Below, piece by piece: positions 63,684-64,000 of a DNA stretch of 64,000 nt. The position numbers and the translations under genes were made by a program. The notes beneath the pieces were generated by a model that did not search any database, had not been told where the DNA came from, and worked only from the letters and a program-made list of their open reading frames with translations. How positions within the stretch are numbered: position 1 is the stretch's first letter; each line of letters starts with the position of its first letter. Origin of the DNA: Siphonodentalium dalli (taxonomy: Eukaryota; Mollusca; Scaphopoda; Gadilida; Siphonodentaliidae); contig CP136061.1 in assembly GCA_032622095.1 (NCBI GenBank), forward strand, positions 54,511,762-54,575,761, written 5' to 3'.

Positions 63684-64000
63684 CATTCCTTGAAATAGTA
63701 TGTCTGTCATTTGCAGAATGAGGTCCCCAGAGAGTGAATTTAGTGCTGCTATCCCTCACCGAGGGCCAGCATAACCAAATTCACCCCATGGGAACCTCAT
63801 TCTGTTGAGGTCTCAACTGCTATGATCAGATTGAAGTTCCCTAGATGAAGTTTTATCTTCTACAAATTAAGGGATATAGAAACTGAACAGAAGGGAAAAA
63901 GTAACTGAAAACAAATGTTAATTTGAGAGTATAGATACTTCCCAGAAGATGAGGCCTATGCAGAATAAGGTCCAGAAGGGGGGGGGGTGAATTTAGTGAT
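63684..64000. mobile_element. MITE-C copy 12, long form, cut by window edge
   Basis: Begins CATTCCTTGAAATAGTATG, has the complete first cassette and the GAACAGAAGGGAAAAAG interior, and enters the second cassette with a G-run interruption before the window ends. Confidence 0.85.

Overview
This window looks like a stretch of animal nuclear genome, most likely a marine invertebrate (a mollusc or other lophotrochozoan is my guess, from the general style of the repeats only). It is AT-rich, has no operons and no dense reading frames, and is packed with short inverted-repeat transposons, minisatellites, poly-C runs and candidate exons with GT/AG splice signals. Most short open frames are translations of repeats.

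Protein-coding content is sparse. The one clear gene is an intronless reading frame at 54.87-56.02 kb. It encodes a Crypton-derived tyrosine-recombinase-like (DUF3504) protein and has a poly(A) signal 26 bases after its stop codon. A good host-gene exon at 57.79-58.05 kb encodes a transmembrane segment followed by a basic and acidic cytoplasmic tail. A possible terminal exon at 60.79-60.88 kb is in matching phase. Weaker candidates on the same strand are a fibronectin-III-like exon at 35.36 kb, a 23-base micro-exon at 35.61 kb, a signal-peptide-like exon at 49.33 kb and a Cys-rich exon at 53.01 kb. They could belong to one or two large cell-surface protein genes with MITE-filled introns. Dead transposon protein pieces are a zinc finger inside each of two hAT elements (about 1.9 and 8.9 kb) and the C-terminus of a LINE reverse transcriptase at 43.2 kb on the minus strand.

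The rest is repeats. MITE-A is a near-perfect palindrome of about 213 bp with a TA target duplication and about 22 copies. MITE-B (TTAA target, ends CCCTTTCATG) carries two internal hairpins and has about 10 copies. MITE-C has an 8-bp target duplication, comes in short (about 150-260 bp) and long (about 420-450 bp) forms, and has 12 copies. Further TTAA-flanked families are called D, G, E, I and K here. Four larger hAT-type elements sit at 1.46-2.87, 8.22-9.40, 13.82-14.92 and 32.35-34.35 kb. There are also many tandem arrays with units from 20 bp to about 900 bp.

Layout. 0-5 kb: a 600-bp duplication holding a MITE-A that itself holds a hAT, then E-family repeats and tandem arrays. 5-15 kb: MITE-C, hAT elements, reiterated GTCC/CGTA-rich elements and a perfect 66-bp-arm palindrome. 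15-25 kb: MITEs A, B, C, D and G. 24-31 kb: segmental duplications and minisatellites. 31-35 kb: MITE-A and a 2-kb hAT. 35-43 kb: the FN3-like exon, a three-unit ~900-bp array and a 286-bp identical direct repeat. 43-49 kb: the LINE remnant and MITEs. 49-61 kb: the coding-like region. 61-64 kb: a MITE-A cluster.

The most unusual structural observation is a hairpin core (ends CCCTGTGCC / GGCACAGGG) found inside at least four otherwise unrelated inverted-repeat elements. This suggests modular, nested assembly of foldback transposons.
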